Positions 1 to 7,463 of a stretch of 32,978 bases of DNA are shown here, one piece after another (positions within the stretch are counted from its first letter, which is position 1; each line of letters starts with the position of its first letter). The notes under the pieces were generated by a model. That model searched no databases and had not been told where the DNA came from. It saw only the letters and a list, made by a program, of their open reading frames with translations. A program made the position numbers and the translations under genes. This DNA comes from an uncultured Collinsella sp. (GTDB taxonomy: Bacteria > Actinomycetota > Coriobacteriia > Coriobacteriales > Coriobacteriaceae). Location: NCBI GenBank assembly GCA_900752015.1, contig CAADTZ010000040.1, positions 1 to 32,978 on the forward strand, read 5' to 3'.

Positions 1-1
1 C

Positions 2-736
2 TATGCCATCGGCTCCAACCGCAACACCGAGATCCACACCTTCCAGATCCGTCAGGGCATGGACCCCGAGATCGCGACCATTCAGTGGGAGATGCTCTCC
101 AACGCCGAATTCTCCGTCGCCATCCCCTTCTACTCCGCACTGCTCACCGAGGTCAGCCCCTACTTCAGCGATCAGGATGTCTCCTTCGATCACTGCGAAG
201 AGGAAGACGTCGTGAACAACGAGGAGCCCAAGAACTCCATCAACTACGTCCTCATGGACATCAACACGCTCGCCTATGAGAACCGCGACCACTGCGCCAC
301 CGGCGTCCGCGCCTATCTCGACGCCCTGCAGAAGGAACTCATCGAGCAGAACCTGACCGTCGACGAGGCCATGCAGGCCGAAGAAGGCACCGAGGCCCGT
401 ACCGCCCTGGCCAACAAGGCCGGCAAGGCTGCAACCAAGAACACCTATGTTAAGTGCAAGGCCATGCTCGAGGAGATGCGCGACTACCTCAAGGAGGGCG
501 ATTTCTCCGAGGAGTTCGTCCCGAGCGACTACGATGCCGACAACGACTGCCTGGTCGAATCCATCACCTACGCCGACGAGGCCCTTTCCGATGAGGACGT
601 GACCGAGCCAGAGGCCGAAGAGGAAGAGGTCACCGAGGAGAAGTCCGAGGGCAACAACATGGCCGCCATGGCCGTTGGCGCCGTCGTCATCATCGGTGTC
701 TGCGCCTACGTGATCTATCGTCGCAAGAAGGCCTAA
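2..736 (+). CDS. C69 family dipeptidase, C-terminal part (5' end outside window)
   Basis: The reading frame is open from base 2, so the start lies upstream of the window; the visible part is about 244 residues. The first residues (YAIGSNRNTEIHTFQIRQG) resemble the segment following the catalytic core of C69/U34 dipeptidases (PepD family), N-terminal nucleophile hydrolases that cleave dipeptides. The catalytic N-terminal Cys is not in view. The C-terminus is acidic (a Glu-rich run before residue 220) and then has one hydrophobic helix (MAAMAVGAVVIIGVCAYVIY) ending in RRKKA, which suggests an extracytoplasmic enzyme held by a C-terminal anchor with a positive stop-transfer tail; no LPxTG motif is present. 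The family call rests on remembered similarity and is fairly, not fully, certain. Confidence 0.72.
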   Translation, partial: YAIGSNRNTEIHTFQIRQGMDPEIATIQWEMLSNAEFSVAIPFYSALLTEVSPYFSDQDVSFDHCEEEDVVNNEEPKNSINYVLMDINTLAYENRDHCATGVRAYLDALQKELIEQNLTVDEAMQAEEGTEARTALANKAGKAATKNTYVKCKAMLEEMRDYLKEGDFSEEFVPSDYDADNDCLVESITYADEALSDEDVTEPEAEEEEVTEEKSEGNNMAAMAVGAVVIIGVCAYVIYRRKKA

Positions 737-755
737 GACCCTCATGTCCTAGCTG

Positions 756-802
756 AGCGGGCGGGGCACATGAGTCACCTCGCCCGCTTAACCCGCCTTT
801 TG
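756..802 (+). terminator. Probable terminator after the dipeptidase gene
   Basis: An 11-bp stem pairs 756-766 with 778-788 (one G-T pair), followed after a few bases by CTTTT at about 798-802. The T-run is short and displaced, so termination efficiency is uncertain. Confidence 0.5.
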
Positions 803-822
803 ACCGGCGGGAAACCCGCTTG

Positions 823-871
823 AAATCTTTTCAAAAAAGATTTCCCCGCACACACTTCGCTGTGCTATAGT
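823..871 (+). promoter_or_regulatory. Dyad and possible promoter of the trp leader transcript
   Basis: A perfect 9-bp dyad AAATCTTTT (823-831) / AAAAGATTT (835-843) with a 3-base centre is followed by a -10-like TATAGT at 866-871. No good -35 hexamer lies 17 bases upstream, so the promoter may be activator- or repressor-dependent, or the dyad may be part of the upstream 3' end. Placed here because the leader peptide starts 59 bases after the -10. Confidence 0.35.
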
Positions 872-929
872 GCAGCGCAACAGCAACTTGGTGCGACCGC
901 GCCACGGCATCACGAAAGGAGCCACCAAC

Positions 930-998
930 ATGAAGAACACGATGAAGTCTCTCAACAATTGGTGGTGGCGTGATGCGAATACGATCGGTCGACAGTGA
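930..998 (+). CDS. Tryptophan leader peptide (22 aa, three consecutive Trp codons)
   Basis: A 22-codon ORF starts at ATG 930 behind a strong Shine-Dalgarno AAAGGAG (915-921, 8-base spacer) and reads MKNTMKSLNNWWWRDANTIG-RQ. Codons 11-13 (960-968) are TGG TGG TGG. It is followed by an intrinsic terminator 36 bases after the stop codon and then by a TrpP-like transporter gene, which is the classic organisation of ribosome-mediated trp attenuation: when charged tRNA-Trp is scarce the ribosome stalls on the Trp codons and the downstream RNA refolds. The ORF is too short for most gene callers. The peptide itself probably has no function beyond being translated. Confidence 0.88.
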   Translation: MKNTMKSLNNWWWRDANTIGRQ

Positions 999-1065
999 GT
1001 CCCTCACGCCTGTTTTTGCGCTCTAGGTGATTGAAAGGCCTCCGGTTTCGACCGGGGGCCTTTTT
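967..1065 (+). terminator. Trp attenuator: terminator hairpin with upstream competing pairings
   Basis: Terminator: AAAGGCCTCCGGT-type 5' arm (1036-1046) pairs with 1051-1061 through 11 bp around a TTCG loop (1047-1050), followed by five T. Competing pairings: GGCGTGA (967-973, overlapping the last Trp codon) can pair with TCACGCC (1004-1010); CGGTCGA (986-992) can pair with TCGACCG (1048-1054), which would invade the terminator loop and 3' arm. A ribosome stalled at 960-968 would cover the first of these. Which fold is the antiterminator is inferred, not shown. Confidence 0.8.
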
Positions 1066-1142
1066 CTATCTCGAGCCCGATCGCATTCGCATCACGCGCC
1101 TCCGCTTTTCTCTTGCACTCCCCTTCCGAAAGGATTTTCACC

Positions 1143-1715
1143 ATGTCTCAGAACACCACCGCCGCCCAGCCCCGCACCGTCCAGACCGCCGACCGCGGCA
1201 AACTCGACGTCCGTGCCCTCGTCCTGCTCGCCATCCTGCTCGCTGCCGGCTTCATCCTCAACTTCACCGTCGGCAAGGCCATCTCGGGCATCTCGGGTGG
1301 CATGATCAGCCCCGAGTTCATCATCTCGGCCTTCTGCCTCACCATCCTGGTCGTTCGCCCCAACATCGGCCAGGCGCTCGTCATTGGCCTTATCTCGGCT
1401 GCCGTGATCCAGATCACCACTACTTCGCCGTTCGTTGATTTTGCCGCCGAGGGCATCGCCGCCATGCTCATGGCCGGCATCGTCAACGCCGCCGGCAAGA
1501 ACGGTCAGGTCAAGCCCGCCATCGCCATTGTCGCAACCTTCCTGACCACCTTTGTCTCCGGCGCCATCTTCATGGTCATCAAGATGGCCATGCTCGGCGT
1601 GGTAGGCGAGCTCGCCGCCGCCATGCTGCCCGTCGTCGCCATGACCGCCGTCTTTAACGCCATTCTGGTCGGCGCCCTCCACTTGCCCATCCAGAAGGCC
1701 CTGAAGCTCAACTAA
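1143..1715 (+). CDS. trpP: TrpP-like tryptophan transporter, ECF S component
   Basis: 190-residue very hydrophobic protein with about five or six membrane segments (the first near residues 25-43, LVLLAILLAAGFILNFTVG). Size and composition match the substrate-binding S components of energy-coupling factor transporters, and the ending and the GGMISPEF region resemble the TrpP/YhaG tryptophan family. The start ATG 1143 is set by AAAGGA at 1129-1134. The two next genes encode the ECF ATPase and EcfT, so this is a dedicated (group I type) ECF importer. Substrate assignment to tryptophan is supported mainly by the upstream leader peptide with three Trp codons. Regulation: attenuation 80 bases upstream of the start. 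Confidence 0.82.
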   Translation: MSQNTTAAQPRTVQTADRGKLDVRALVLLAILLAAGFILNFTVGKAISGISGGMISPEFIISAFCLTILVVRPNIGQALVIGLISAAVIQITTTSPFVDFAAEGIAAMLMAGIVNAAGKNGQVKPAIAIVATFLTTFVSGAIFMVIKMAMLGVVGELAAAMLPVVAMTAVFNAILVGALHLPIQKALKLN

Positions 1716-1760
1716 CTCATCGCTGCCCCACCAGCAAAGACTGTCCCAAACGACTAGCTT

Positions 1761-1804
1761 TTGGGGACGTTCTTAAACGACTGGTCATTTAAGAACGTCC
1801 CCAA
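1761..1804. repeat. Perfect 17-bp inverted repeat between trpP and the ECF ATPase gene
   Basis: TTGGGGACGTTCTTAAA (1761-1777) is the exact reverse complement of 1788-1804, separated by 10 bases. There is no T-run, so it is not a standard terminator. It lies inside the operon, ending 18 bases before the ATPase start; CGACT also occurs just before the left arm and in the loop. It may be a mobile palindromic element or an RNA-processing/stability hairpin setting the S component to ATPase ratio. Confidence 0.75.
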
Positions 1805-1822
1805 TGACTACGAAAGGTATCC

Positions 1823-3574
1823 ATGGAAACGATCATCAACGTCGACGATGTCTCGTTCTCCTATGGCACGCAGACCGAGCAGGCGCTCAGCCACATCTCG
1901 CTCAGCGTGAACAAGGGAGATTTCATCGGCATCATCGGGCCCTCGGGCGCCGGCAAGTCCACGCTTGCCGCCTGTCTGTCGGGCGCCGTGCCCCACCACT
2001 ACACCGGCACGTTCTTTGGGTCCGTCATGGTCGACGGCCACGACACCTGCGAAGTCTCGCTCACCGACGTGTCGCAAATCGTCGGCAGTGTGCTGCAGGA
2101 TATCGACACGCAGATGGTCGCTTCGGTCGTCGAGGACGAGATGCTCTTTGGCCTCGAGAACTTTGGCGTTCCCCACGACCAGATCGAGCAGCGCGTGAGC
2201 GAAACGCTCGAGACCGTCGGCATCAGCGACCTGCGCGACCGCGAGATCGCAACCCTCTCGGGCGGACAGAAGCAAAAGGTAGCCATCGCCGCCATCCTCG
2301 CCATGCGCCCGCGCGTCTTGGTTCTCGACGAGCCCACCGCGGCACTCGACCCCGCCAGCTCCACGTTGGTCTTCGAGACGCTGCGTGAGGCAAACCGCGC
2401 ACTTGGAATCACCATCGTCGTCGTTGAGCAAAAGGTCGCCCTGCTCTCGGAGTACTGCAACCGCGTGCTCGTGCTCAACCATGGCGAAATCGCGCTGCAG
2501 GGCGAGCCACACGAGGTCTTCGCACATACCGACGAGCTCCGTGCCATCGGCGTCGACTGCCCTCGCGTCACGCGTATCTTCAATAGCCTCGAGGCCGATG
2601 GTCTGGTAAGCGGTACCCCTTGCTTGGATGTCGATGAGGCCGAACGCCTGATTTCGGGCATCGTCGACCCCGCACACGCAGCCATCGAAGCCCAGGCGCC
2701 CACCGGTTCCCCGCATGCACCGTCGTTGCGTCCTCATGCCAAGGACGCCGAACCCGTACTCACCTTCGACCATGTTGAGTTTGCCTATCCCAATGGCGGC
2801 GCCGCCGTACACGACCTTAGCCTGACGCTCTATCCTGGCGAGCTCGTGGGCATCGTCGGCCAGAACGGTGCCGGCAAGACCACGCTCACCAAGCTGCTCA
2901 CAGGCCTGCTCAAGCCCGCCTCGGGCAGCGTGCGCGTCACGGGACTGGATACAGCAGCCGTCCCCACGAGCCGCATTGCCCGCGAGGTCGCGACCCTCTT
3001 CCAAAACCCCGACCGTCAGATCTGCAAGGACACCGTGCTCGACGAGGTCGCCTTTGGCTTGGAACTGGGCGGCATGGACCGCGCCGAGGCCCTGCGTCGC
3101 GCCCAGCTGGTCATCGATCGCTTTGGCTTGCCGGCCGACGAGGCGCCCTTCTCGCTTTCGCGCGGCCAGCGACAAATGGTGGCGCTTGCCTCCGTCGTAG
3201 TGGTTGAGCCCAAGATCGTCGTGCTCGACGAGCCCACGAGCGGCCTTGACTACCGCGAGTGCATGACCGTCATGGAAACCGTGCGCACCATGGCCGAGCG
3301 CGGCTGCGCCGTTATCATGGTCTGCCACGACATGGAAGTTGTCTCCGACTTTGCCGAGCGCATCGTGGTAATGGCCGACGGCCGCATCCTCGACCGCGGC
3401 CGCGCGCACGAGCTATTCTCGAACATCGATCTCATGCAGCGTGCCTACGTTGAGCCGCCCCAGGTCATCGAACTCTCGCGCCGTCTGGCATCTTCCGTCT
3501 CGCCCGCTTTTGCGCAGGTGAGCGAGGTCACCGATGTCGTTCGAATTACCAAGGAGATGGTCCACCGTGGTTAA
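1823..3574 (+). CDS. ecfA: Energy-coupling factor transporter ATPase, two fused ABC domains
   Basis: 583 residues holding two ABC ATPase domains in one chain, replacing the separate EcfA and EcfA' subunits that power ECF vitamin/amino-acid importers on the cytoplasmic face. Domain 1: Walker A GPSGAGKST (39-47), signature LSGGQ (145-149), Walker B VLVLDE (165-170). Domain 2: Walker A GQNGAGKTT (346-354), signature LSRGQ (445-449, Gly replaced by Arg), Walker B IVVLDE (465-470). A linker near residues 275-310 joins them. Start ATG 1823 follows CGAAAGG. It lies between the S component and EcfT genes and overlaps EcfT by 8 bases, so the three should be cotranscribed and translationally coupled. 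The changed second signature suggests unequal ATP sites. Confidence 0.93.
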   Translation: METIINVDDVSFSYGTQTEQALSHISLSVNKGDFIGIIGPSGAGKSTLAACLSGAVPHHYTGTFFGSVMVDGHDTCEVSLTDVSQIVGSVLQDIDTQMVASVVEDEMLFGLENFGVPHDQIEQRVSETLETVGISDLRDREIATLSGGQKQKVAIAAILAMRPRVLVLDEPTAALDPASSTLVFETLREANRALGITIVVVEQKVALLSEYCNRVLVLNHGEIALQGEPHEVFAHTDELRAIGVDCPRVTRIFNSLEADGLVSGTPCLDVDEAERLISGIVDPAHAAIEAQAPTGSPHAPSLRPHAKDAEPVLTFDHVEFAYPNGGAAVHDLSLTLYPGELVGIVGQNGAGKTTLTKLLTGLLKPASGSVRVTGLDTAAVPTSRIAREVATLFQNPDRQICKDTVLDEVAFGLELGGMDRAEALRRAQLVIDRFGLPADEAPFSLSRGQRQMVALASVVVVEPKIVVLDEPTSGLDYRECMTVMETVRTMAERGCAVIMVCHDMEVVSDFAERIVVMADGRILDRGRAHELFSNIDLMQRAYVEPPQVIELSRRLASSVSPAFAQVSEVTDVVRITKEMVHRG

Positions 3575-4313
3575 CGTCATCGACTACATGCCGGGCGATA
3601 CGCTGCTGCATCGCCTGAATCCCGTCGTCAAACTGGGCCTCGCCGCCGCCATCATCGTCGGCATCTTTTTGTCCGACACCTACGTGGCGCTGCTGGGCTT
3701 TCTGGCGCTCACGCTCGCACTGGGAGCTTACGCCGGCGTCGTCGACCGTCTGTTCTCGCTGCTCAAGTTGCTGATTCCGCTCGCGCTTATCATGCTGATG
3801 CTCCAGCTGGCCTTTATGCGCGATGGCAACGTGGTGTGGGGTTTTATCACCGACACGGGCCTCATCACAGGATCGAAGGCCTGCCTGCGCCTGCTGGGCG
3901 TGGCGTTACCACTCATCCTCATGCTCATGGTGACCAAGCTCAGCGACCTTGCCAACGCCTGCGTCGAGGTGCTGCATGTGCCGTATCGCTATGCCTTCAC
4001 CTTTACCACGGCGCTGCGCTTTGTACCGGTGTTTGGTCAGGAGATGAATGCCATCATGGAGGCGCAGACCGCACGCGGCGTCGAGTACGATACCAAGAAC
4101 CCCATCAAGAAGCTTAAGCTCATGCTGCCACTGTGCGTGCCACTGCTCATCTCGAGCGTGGGCAAGACCGATGCCACAGCCTTGGCGGCAGAACAGCGCG
4201 GCTTCTATCTGCGCACACGCGCCAGCTCGTACAAGCGCTATCCCATCAAGGGTCTGGACATCGCCGTGCTCATCGTCAGCATCGCCCTCATCGCCATCGG
4301 CTTCCTGTTCTAG
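3567..4313 (+). CDS. ecfT: ECF transporter transmembrane component EcfT
   Basis: 248 residues from GTG 3567, chosen because AAGGAG (3551-3556) sits 10 bases upstream; an ATG at 3534 is in frame but lacks a ribosome site. EcfT is the membrane scaffold coupling ATP hydrolysis by EcfA to toppling of the S component. It shows several membrane helices in the first half and the two cytoplasmic Ala-Arg-Gly type coupling motifs that contact the ATPases: AQTARGVE and AAEQRGFY. The last helix is IAVLIVSIALIAIGFLF at the very C-terminus. It overlaps the ATPase gene by 8 bases and is followed by a strong terminator, closing the trp importer operon. Confidence 0.92.
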   Translation: MVNVIDYMPGDTLLHRLNPVVKLGLAAAIIVGIFLSDTYVALLGFLALTLALGAYAGVVDRLFSLLKLLIPLALIMLMLQLAFMRDGNVVWGFITDTGLITGSKACLRLLGVALPLILMLMVTKLSDLANACVEVLHVPYRYAFTFTTALRFVPVFGQEMNAIMEAQTARGVEYDTKNPIKKLKLMLPLCVPLLISSVGKTDATALAAEQRGFYLRTRASSYKRYPIKGLDIAVLIVSIALIAIGFLF

Positions 4314-4342
4314 TTCACCACCGACAGCAACCACCCAACGCA

Positions 4343-4384
4343 AAAGGCCTCGGCTCGCACCAAACGAGCCGAGGCCTTTACTGT
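4343..4384 (+). terminator. Terminator closing the ECF operon
   Basis: Perfect 15-bp stem, AAAGGCCTCGGCTCG (4343-4357) with its complement 4365-4379, 7-base loop. The T-tract is only TTTA-CTGTTT, and the A-run before the stem would give a T-tract on the other strand, so it probably works in both directions between these convergent genes. Confidence 0.82.
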
Positions 4385-4402
4385 TTCCCCAGATAATACC
4401 TA

Positions 4403-4435
4403 CCAAAAATAAACCTGTCCCTTTTTGGCAGGTCG
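4403..4435. repeat. GGGACAGGTT-type dispersed palindromic repeat, copy 1
   Basis: ACCAAAAATAAACCTGTCCC-TTTTTGGCAGGT spans an imperfect hairpin (CCAAAAA/TTTTTGG, and ACCTG/CAGGT). On the minus strand it reads GGGACAGGTTTATTTTTGG, matching the core of the repeats at 19126-19160 and 20354-20384. It lies just past the 3' end of the racemase gene. Confidence 0.6.
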
Positions 4436-4439
4436 GAAG

Positions 4440-5186
4440 CTAGAGGCGGTAGGGGGCGCCGCAGCGGATGATGGATTCGCGCACCAGGACATCCATGGCG
4501 TCGAGGGTGATCTCGGGCATCTCTCGGTACTTCTGCAGCACCGAGAGCTCGGTGCAGGCCAGAATGACGCGGTCGCAGCCGCTACGGGCGAACTCCCACA
4601 TCACGCGGTCGAACTTATCCATATCGGGCTCACGTCCGGCCTTCACATCATCGTAGATAAGCGACATCACATCGTTCTGACGTTTCTCGCTGGGATAGAC
4701 GACCTCAACACCCGCAGCCTTACATTCGCGGCCGTAGACGCCCGCGCCCACGGTACCATCGGTGCCCATGATGCCGATCTTATGCACCGGCTCGGCCGGC
4801 ATACTCAGGTTGGGGTCGAATTCGCACTCCCCCATCACCGCACCCGCAAGGGCATAACGAACCGACTCACGCGGCATGTGGATAATCGGCACCTTCGTAA
4901 ACGACTGGATCTGGTCATAGAAGTAGTGCGACGTGTTGCAGGGAATGGCAATGTGCGCACAGCCCAGCGACTCGAGTGCCTGGGCACACTCTTTCATGGT
5001 CGCCAGCAGCTTGGCATGCTCGCCGGTCTTAATGGCCAACGTGCGGTCGGGCATGGTCGACTTGGAGAGCACCACCATGTCGATATGTTCCTGATCGCAG
5101 GCAGCAGCCGTATGACGCACCACCTGGTCGTAGTAATACGACGTGGCCTCGGCGCCCATGCCGCCGATAACTCCCAGCTTTTCCAT
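4440..5186 (-). CDS. Aspartate/glutamate racemase family protein
   Basis: 248 residues. Start ATG at 5186 is chosen because AAGGAGG lies just upstream and the N-terminus MEKLGVIGGMGAEAT is the family start; the reading frame stays open 28 codons further but that part is not racemase-like. Cofactor-independent racemases use two Cys as acid and base: C83 in IPCNTSH and C211 in LACTELS are both present. The fold and the GGMGAEAT start fit the aspartate racemase branch. Its neighbour just upstream on the same strand resembles D-aspartate ligase, so a role in making D-Asp for cell-wall cross-bridges is likely. Other substrates (RacX-type broad racemase) are possible. Confidence 0.87.
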   Translation of the reverse strand: MEKLGVIGGMGAEATSYYYDQVVRHTAAACDQEHIDMVVLSKSTMPDRTLAIKTGEHAKLLATMKECAQALESLGCAHIAIPCNTSHYFYDQIQSFTKVPIIHMPRESVRYALAGAVMGECEFDPNLSMPAEPVHKIGIMGTDGTVGAGVYGRECKAAGVEVVYPSEKRQNDVMSLIYDDVKAGREPDMDKFDRVMWEFARSGCDRVILACTELSVLQKYREMPEITLDAMDVLVRESIIRCGAPYRL

Positions 5187-5208
5187 CGCCGCCTCCTTGG
5201 TGACGCTT

Positions 5209-5261
5209 GCGCAATTGCGCGTATCATACCCGCGCCCGCCCGATGCAAACCGGACGGGCGC
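5209..5261 (-). promoter_or_regulatory. Hairpin, palindrome and -10-like box between ligase and racemase genes
   Basis: In the 84-base gap there is an 11-bp hairpin (5232-5242 with 5251-5261, one wobble) directly after the ligase stop codon, a TATGAT on the minus strand (5223-5228), and the perfect palindrome GCGCAATTGCGC (5209-5220) just before the racemase ribosome site. This could give the racemase a separate, regulated start, but no clear -35 is seen. Confidence 0.35.
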
Positions 5262-5270
5262 CGCGCTCAT

Positions 5271-6527
5271 CTACTTGTAATACGTCTTGAACAGCTTAAA
5301 GTGGCGCAGCTTGGTGTGCCACATGCGCAGCCAGCGGTTAAAGACAAAGTCGCCCTTCATAAACGAAGGGTCGGCGCCCTTGCCTTCCTTGTCCAGGCGA
5401 TGCACCTTAGCGCGCAGCTCGGGATCCTTGACGTACTTGTCGACGACGCCCATGGGAACGACCATCCACAGGGCCTCGTCCTGCGCCGTCACAAACTCCG
5501 GCTCAAACGGGCGGTTGAACACATACTCGTCCACCACATACTTGGCAACGTTAAAGCCGCTGTTGGTGACGTAGTAGTTGCTGCGGCCCTGGCGCGTGTT
5601 GAAATCGAAGAACTTAAACGAGCCATCGCGCTCGTCGTACTTAACGTCAAAGTTGGAATAGCCCACAAAGTGAAGGTCCTCGAGCAACTTGCGCACGCCG
5701 CCCATGAGCTCGTCGTTGGGCTCGGTAATGATACAGGCATGGTTGCCGACACCGTGGGGCTGATGCTCCTCGAGCAGCACATGGCCCAGGCACATCATGC
5801 GGACCTTACCGTTGCGGTCGGAATAGCTGGTGAGCACGCGCATGTACTCGTCGTTGCCGGGCACGCGATCCTGCAAGATCAGATCGTCGGTGTAGCCGCT
5901 GGCATACGAATCGCGAATGACCTGTTCCAGCTCGGCGCGGTCGGCAATCTCATAGGCCTTCTTCTGGCCCTCGAACTCGTGCTGCCACCACATGATGCCG
6001 TCGGAAGGCTTCAGGATCATCGGGTAGGGAAAATCGATCTGGTCGAGCACTTCGGCAGGCGCCTCACCCTGGGCATTAAGCATCGCCTTGGTAAAGGTAA
6101 ACGTGTGCGGATAGGGCACGCCATGCTTCTCGCACAGCTCGTAGAAGATCTCCTTCTTCTGGCACTGCTCGAGCATGCTGTAGGGCGCGTAGGGAGCGAC
6201 GATGTTATCCGCCAGCTCATGAGCATCCTTGGCTTGAGCCACGAGAGCGACATAGTTGTCGCCACAACCCACAAGGACAATCGTCTTATCGGCATGCGCT
6301 TGGGCAATGCCGTTGACGGTTTTGAGCATCACGGGCATGGTGTCGATATCCACGTTGGGCGTGTAGTCGATAATCTGGCTGCGGTACGCGGGACCCGTCT
6401 GATACTTGCCAAAGACCAGACTCTTGACCTGGTACTCCTCGTAGAAGGCGCGCGCCACCGAATAGGCGTTGATGTCGCCACCAAGCAGCACGGGAATGAA
6501 CTCGCGCTCTGTAAATTGCAATGCCAT
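5271..6527 (-). CDS. ATP-grasp enzyme, D-aspartate ligase-like
   Basis: 418 residues. The N-terminal part (IPVLLGGDINAYSVARAFYEE) is a pre-ATP-grasp Rossmann-like domain; the ATP-grasp core runs roughly from 120 to 330, with PYPMILKPSDG giving the ATP-binding Lys and FKFFDFNTRQGRS the metal-binding Asn/Glu-type strand. Length and layout match Aslfm-type enzymes that add D-Asp to the Lys or Orn side chain of peptidoglycan precursors in the cytoplasm. In Enterococcus faecium the ligase gene is next to an aspartate racemase gene, and here a racemase follows 84 bases downstream, which supports this reading. Other ATP-grasp carboxylate-amine ligases cannot be excluded. Start ATG 6527 follows AGGAAG. 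Confidence 0.72.
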   Translation of the reverse strand: MALQFTEREFIPVLLGGDINAYSVARAFYEEYQVKSLVFGKYQTGPAYRSQIIDYTPNVDIDTMPVMLKTVNGIAQAHADKTIVLVGCGDNYVALVAQAKDAHELADNIVAPYAPYSMLEQCQKKEIFYELCEKHGVPYPHTFTFTKAMLNAQGEAPAEVLDQIDFPYPMILKPSDGIMWWQHEFEGQKKAYEIADRAELEQVIRDSYASGYTDDLILQDRVPGNDEYMRVLTSYSDRNGKVRMMCLGHVLLEEHQPHGVGNHACIITEPNDELMGGVRKLLEDLHFVGYSNFDVKYDERDGSFKFFDFNTRQGRSNYYVTNSGFNVAKYVVDEYVFNRPFEPEFVTAQDEALWMVVPMGVVDKYVKDPELRAKVHRLDKEGKGADPSFMKGDFVFNRWLRMWHTKLRHFKLFKTYYK

Positions 6528-6691
6528 GGAAACTTCCTATCATGAACTGCCCACACAACGGGCGGTCTTTGCGCAACTGATTTATTCTAGCGTGCCAAGC
6601 CGCCGGCGCCCAAAGCTCCACCGTATCTATGGCAATCGACGCAATCGTCCAGCACGAAGGCCAGCACGAAGACGGCGCTCACTGTTGTATG

Positions 6692-6717
6692 ACAATGGGC
6701 AATGAACCTACCATTGT
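6692..6717. promoter_or_regulatory. Dyad in the divergent region upstream of the MOSC gene
   Basis: The 234-base gap between the divergent ligase and MOSC genes holds ACAATGG (6692-6698) and its complement CCATTGT (6711-6717) with a 12-base centre, 45 bases before the MOSC start. It could be an operator. Nothing else definite is seen in the gap. Confidence 0.3.
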
Positions 6718-6761
6718 TGTAGGATTCAGCGTATTGACATCCTCGAGCGAAAGGCGCGCAC

Positions 6762-7394
6762 GTGCCCCAAGACCATCCGACCGATAATCCCATCCTCAAT
6801 GCCGCGAGGCGCGAGCTGGCGGAACGTGCGAAAGCGACCGCTCCCCTGTGCACGGCAAACGACGCCTACAACGGACCCGCCCGCATCGTCTCGATCAACA
6901 CGTCGGCACACAAGGGCACGCGCAAGTCGCCCGTCGCCGATGGACACGACACCGTTATAGAGCAATTTGGCCTCGCCTCCGACGCACACGCCGGGCATTG
7001 GCACCGCCAGGTTTCCTTTTTGGCCGCAGAGTCCATCCAGACGGCGCAGGCCCGCGGACTCGATGTGCGCAAGGGCGACTTTGGAGAGAACTTCACAACC
7101 CGGGGCATCAACCTGCTCTCGCTCCCCTTGGGCACACAGCTCAAGCTTGGAAGCGACGTGCTCGTCGAAATCAGCCAAATCGGCAAGGTCTGCCACACCC
7201 GTTGCGCCATCTACTATCTCGCCGGCGACTGCATCTTTCCCCACGAGGGCGTTTTCGGCGTGGTACTAAAGGGCGGAGAGGTCCATACCGGCGACGATAT
7301 CCAGGTAGTCAAACTCGGCGACGGCACCTGTTCGTTCATCCCCGCCGAGGCCCTTGAAGAGATTGAGCAGGCTCGCCAGAAGGGCACGCTGTAG
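6762..7394 (+). CDS. MOSC domain protein
   Basis: 210 residues starting at GTG 6762, with GCGAAAGG 7 bases upstream. MOSC domains are sulfur-carrier/transfer modules related to the end of molybdenum-cofactor sulfurases. Visible features: GLASDAHAG (70-78), KGDFGENFTT (104-113) and a Cys-rich stretch GKVCHTRCAIYYLAGDC with C144, C148 and C157, the region where the family has its conserved sulfur-accepting Cys. The small stand-alone form is common in anaerobes, where its substrate is usually unknown; a role in molybdenum or tungsten cofactor maturation is possible but no cofactor genes are nearby. Transcribed away from the ligase gene. Confidence 0.87.
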   Translation: MPQDHPTDNPILNAARRELAERAKATAPLCTANDAYNGPARIVSINTSAHKGTRKSPVADGHDTVIEQFGLASDAHAGHWHRQVSFLAAESIQTAQARGLDVRKGDFGENFTTRGINLLSLPLGTQLKLGSDVLVEISQIGKVCHTRCAIYYLAGDCIFPHEGVFGVVLKGGEVHTGDDIQVVKLGDGTCSFIPAEALEEIEQARQKGTL

Positions 7395-7463
7395 TTATAA
7401 AACCCCACGTTGAGATGGCTTTTACAGCCCAAAACTCCTCTCAAACATAGCTCTGTAACGTTA

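Noticed and set aside
1092..1682. Long minus-strand frame of 196 codons opposite trpP
   Set aside because: It is rich in Gly, Asp and His, has no ribosome site and mirrors the codon bias of trpP on the other strand; it is a shadow frame.
1808..3409. 533-codon minus-strand frame opposite the ECF ATPase gene
   Set aside because: The opposite strand encodes two complete ABC domains with all motifs; the minus frame shows no family features and arises from high G+C.
3534..3566. Upstream ATG of EcfT
   Set aside because: No ribosome site; AAGGAG is placed for GTG 3567.
5187..5270. 28-codon N-terminal extension of the racemase
   Set aside because: The extension covers a hairpin and a palindrome, is not conserved in type, and AAGGAGG supports the ATG at 5186.
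4425..6545. 706-codon plus-strand frame across racemase and ligase
   Set aside because: His/Leu/Val-rich composition with no recognisable domain, overlying two well-supported minus-strand genes.
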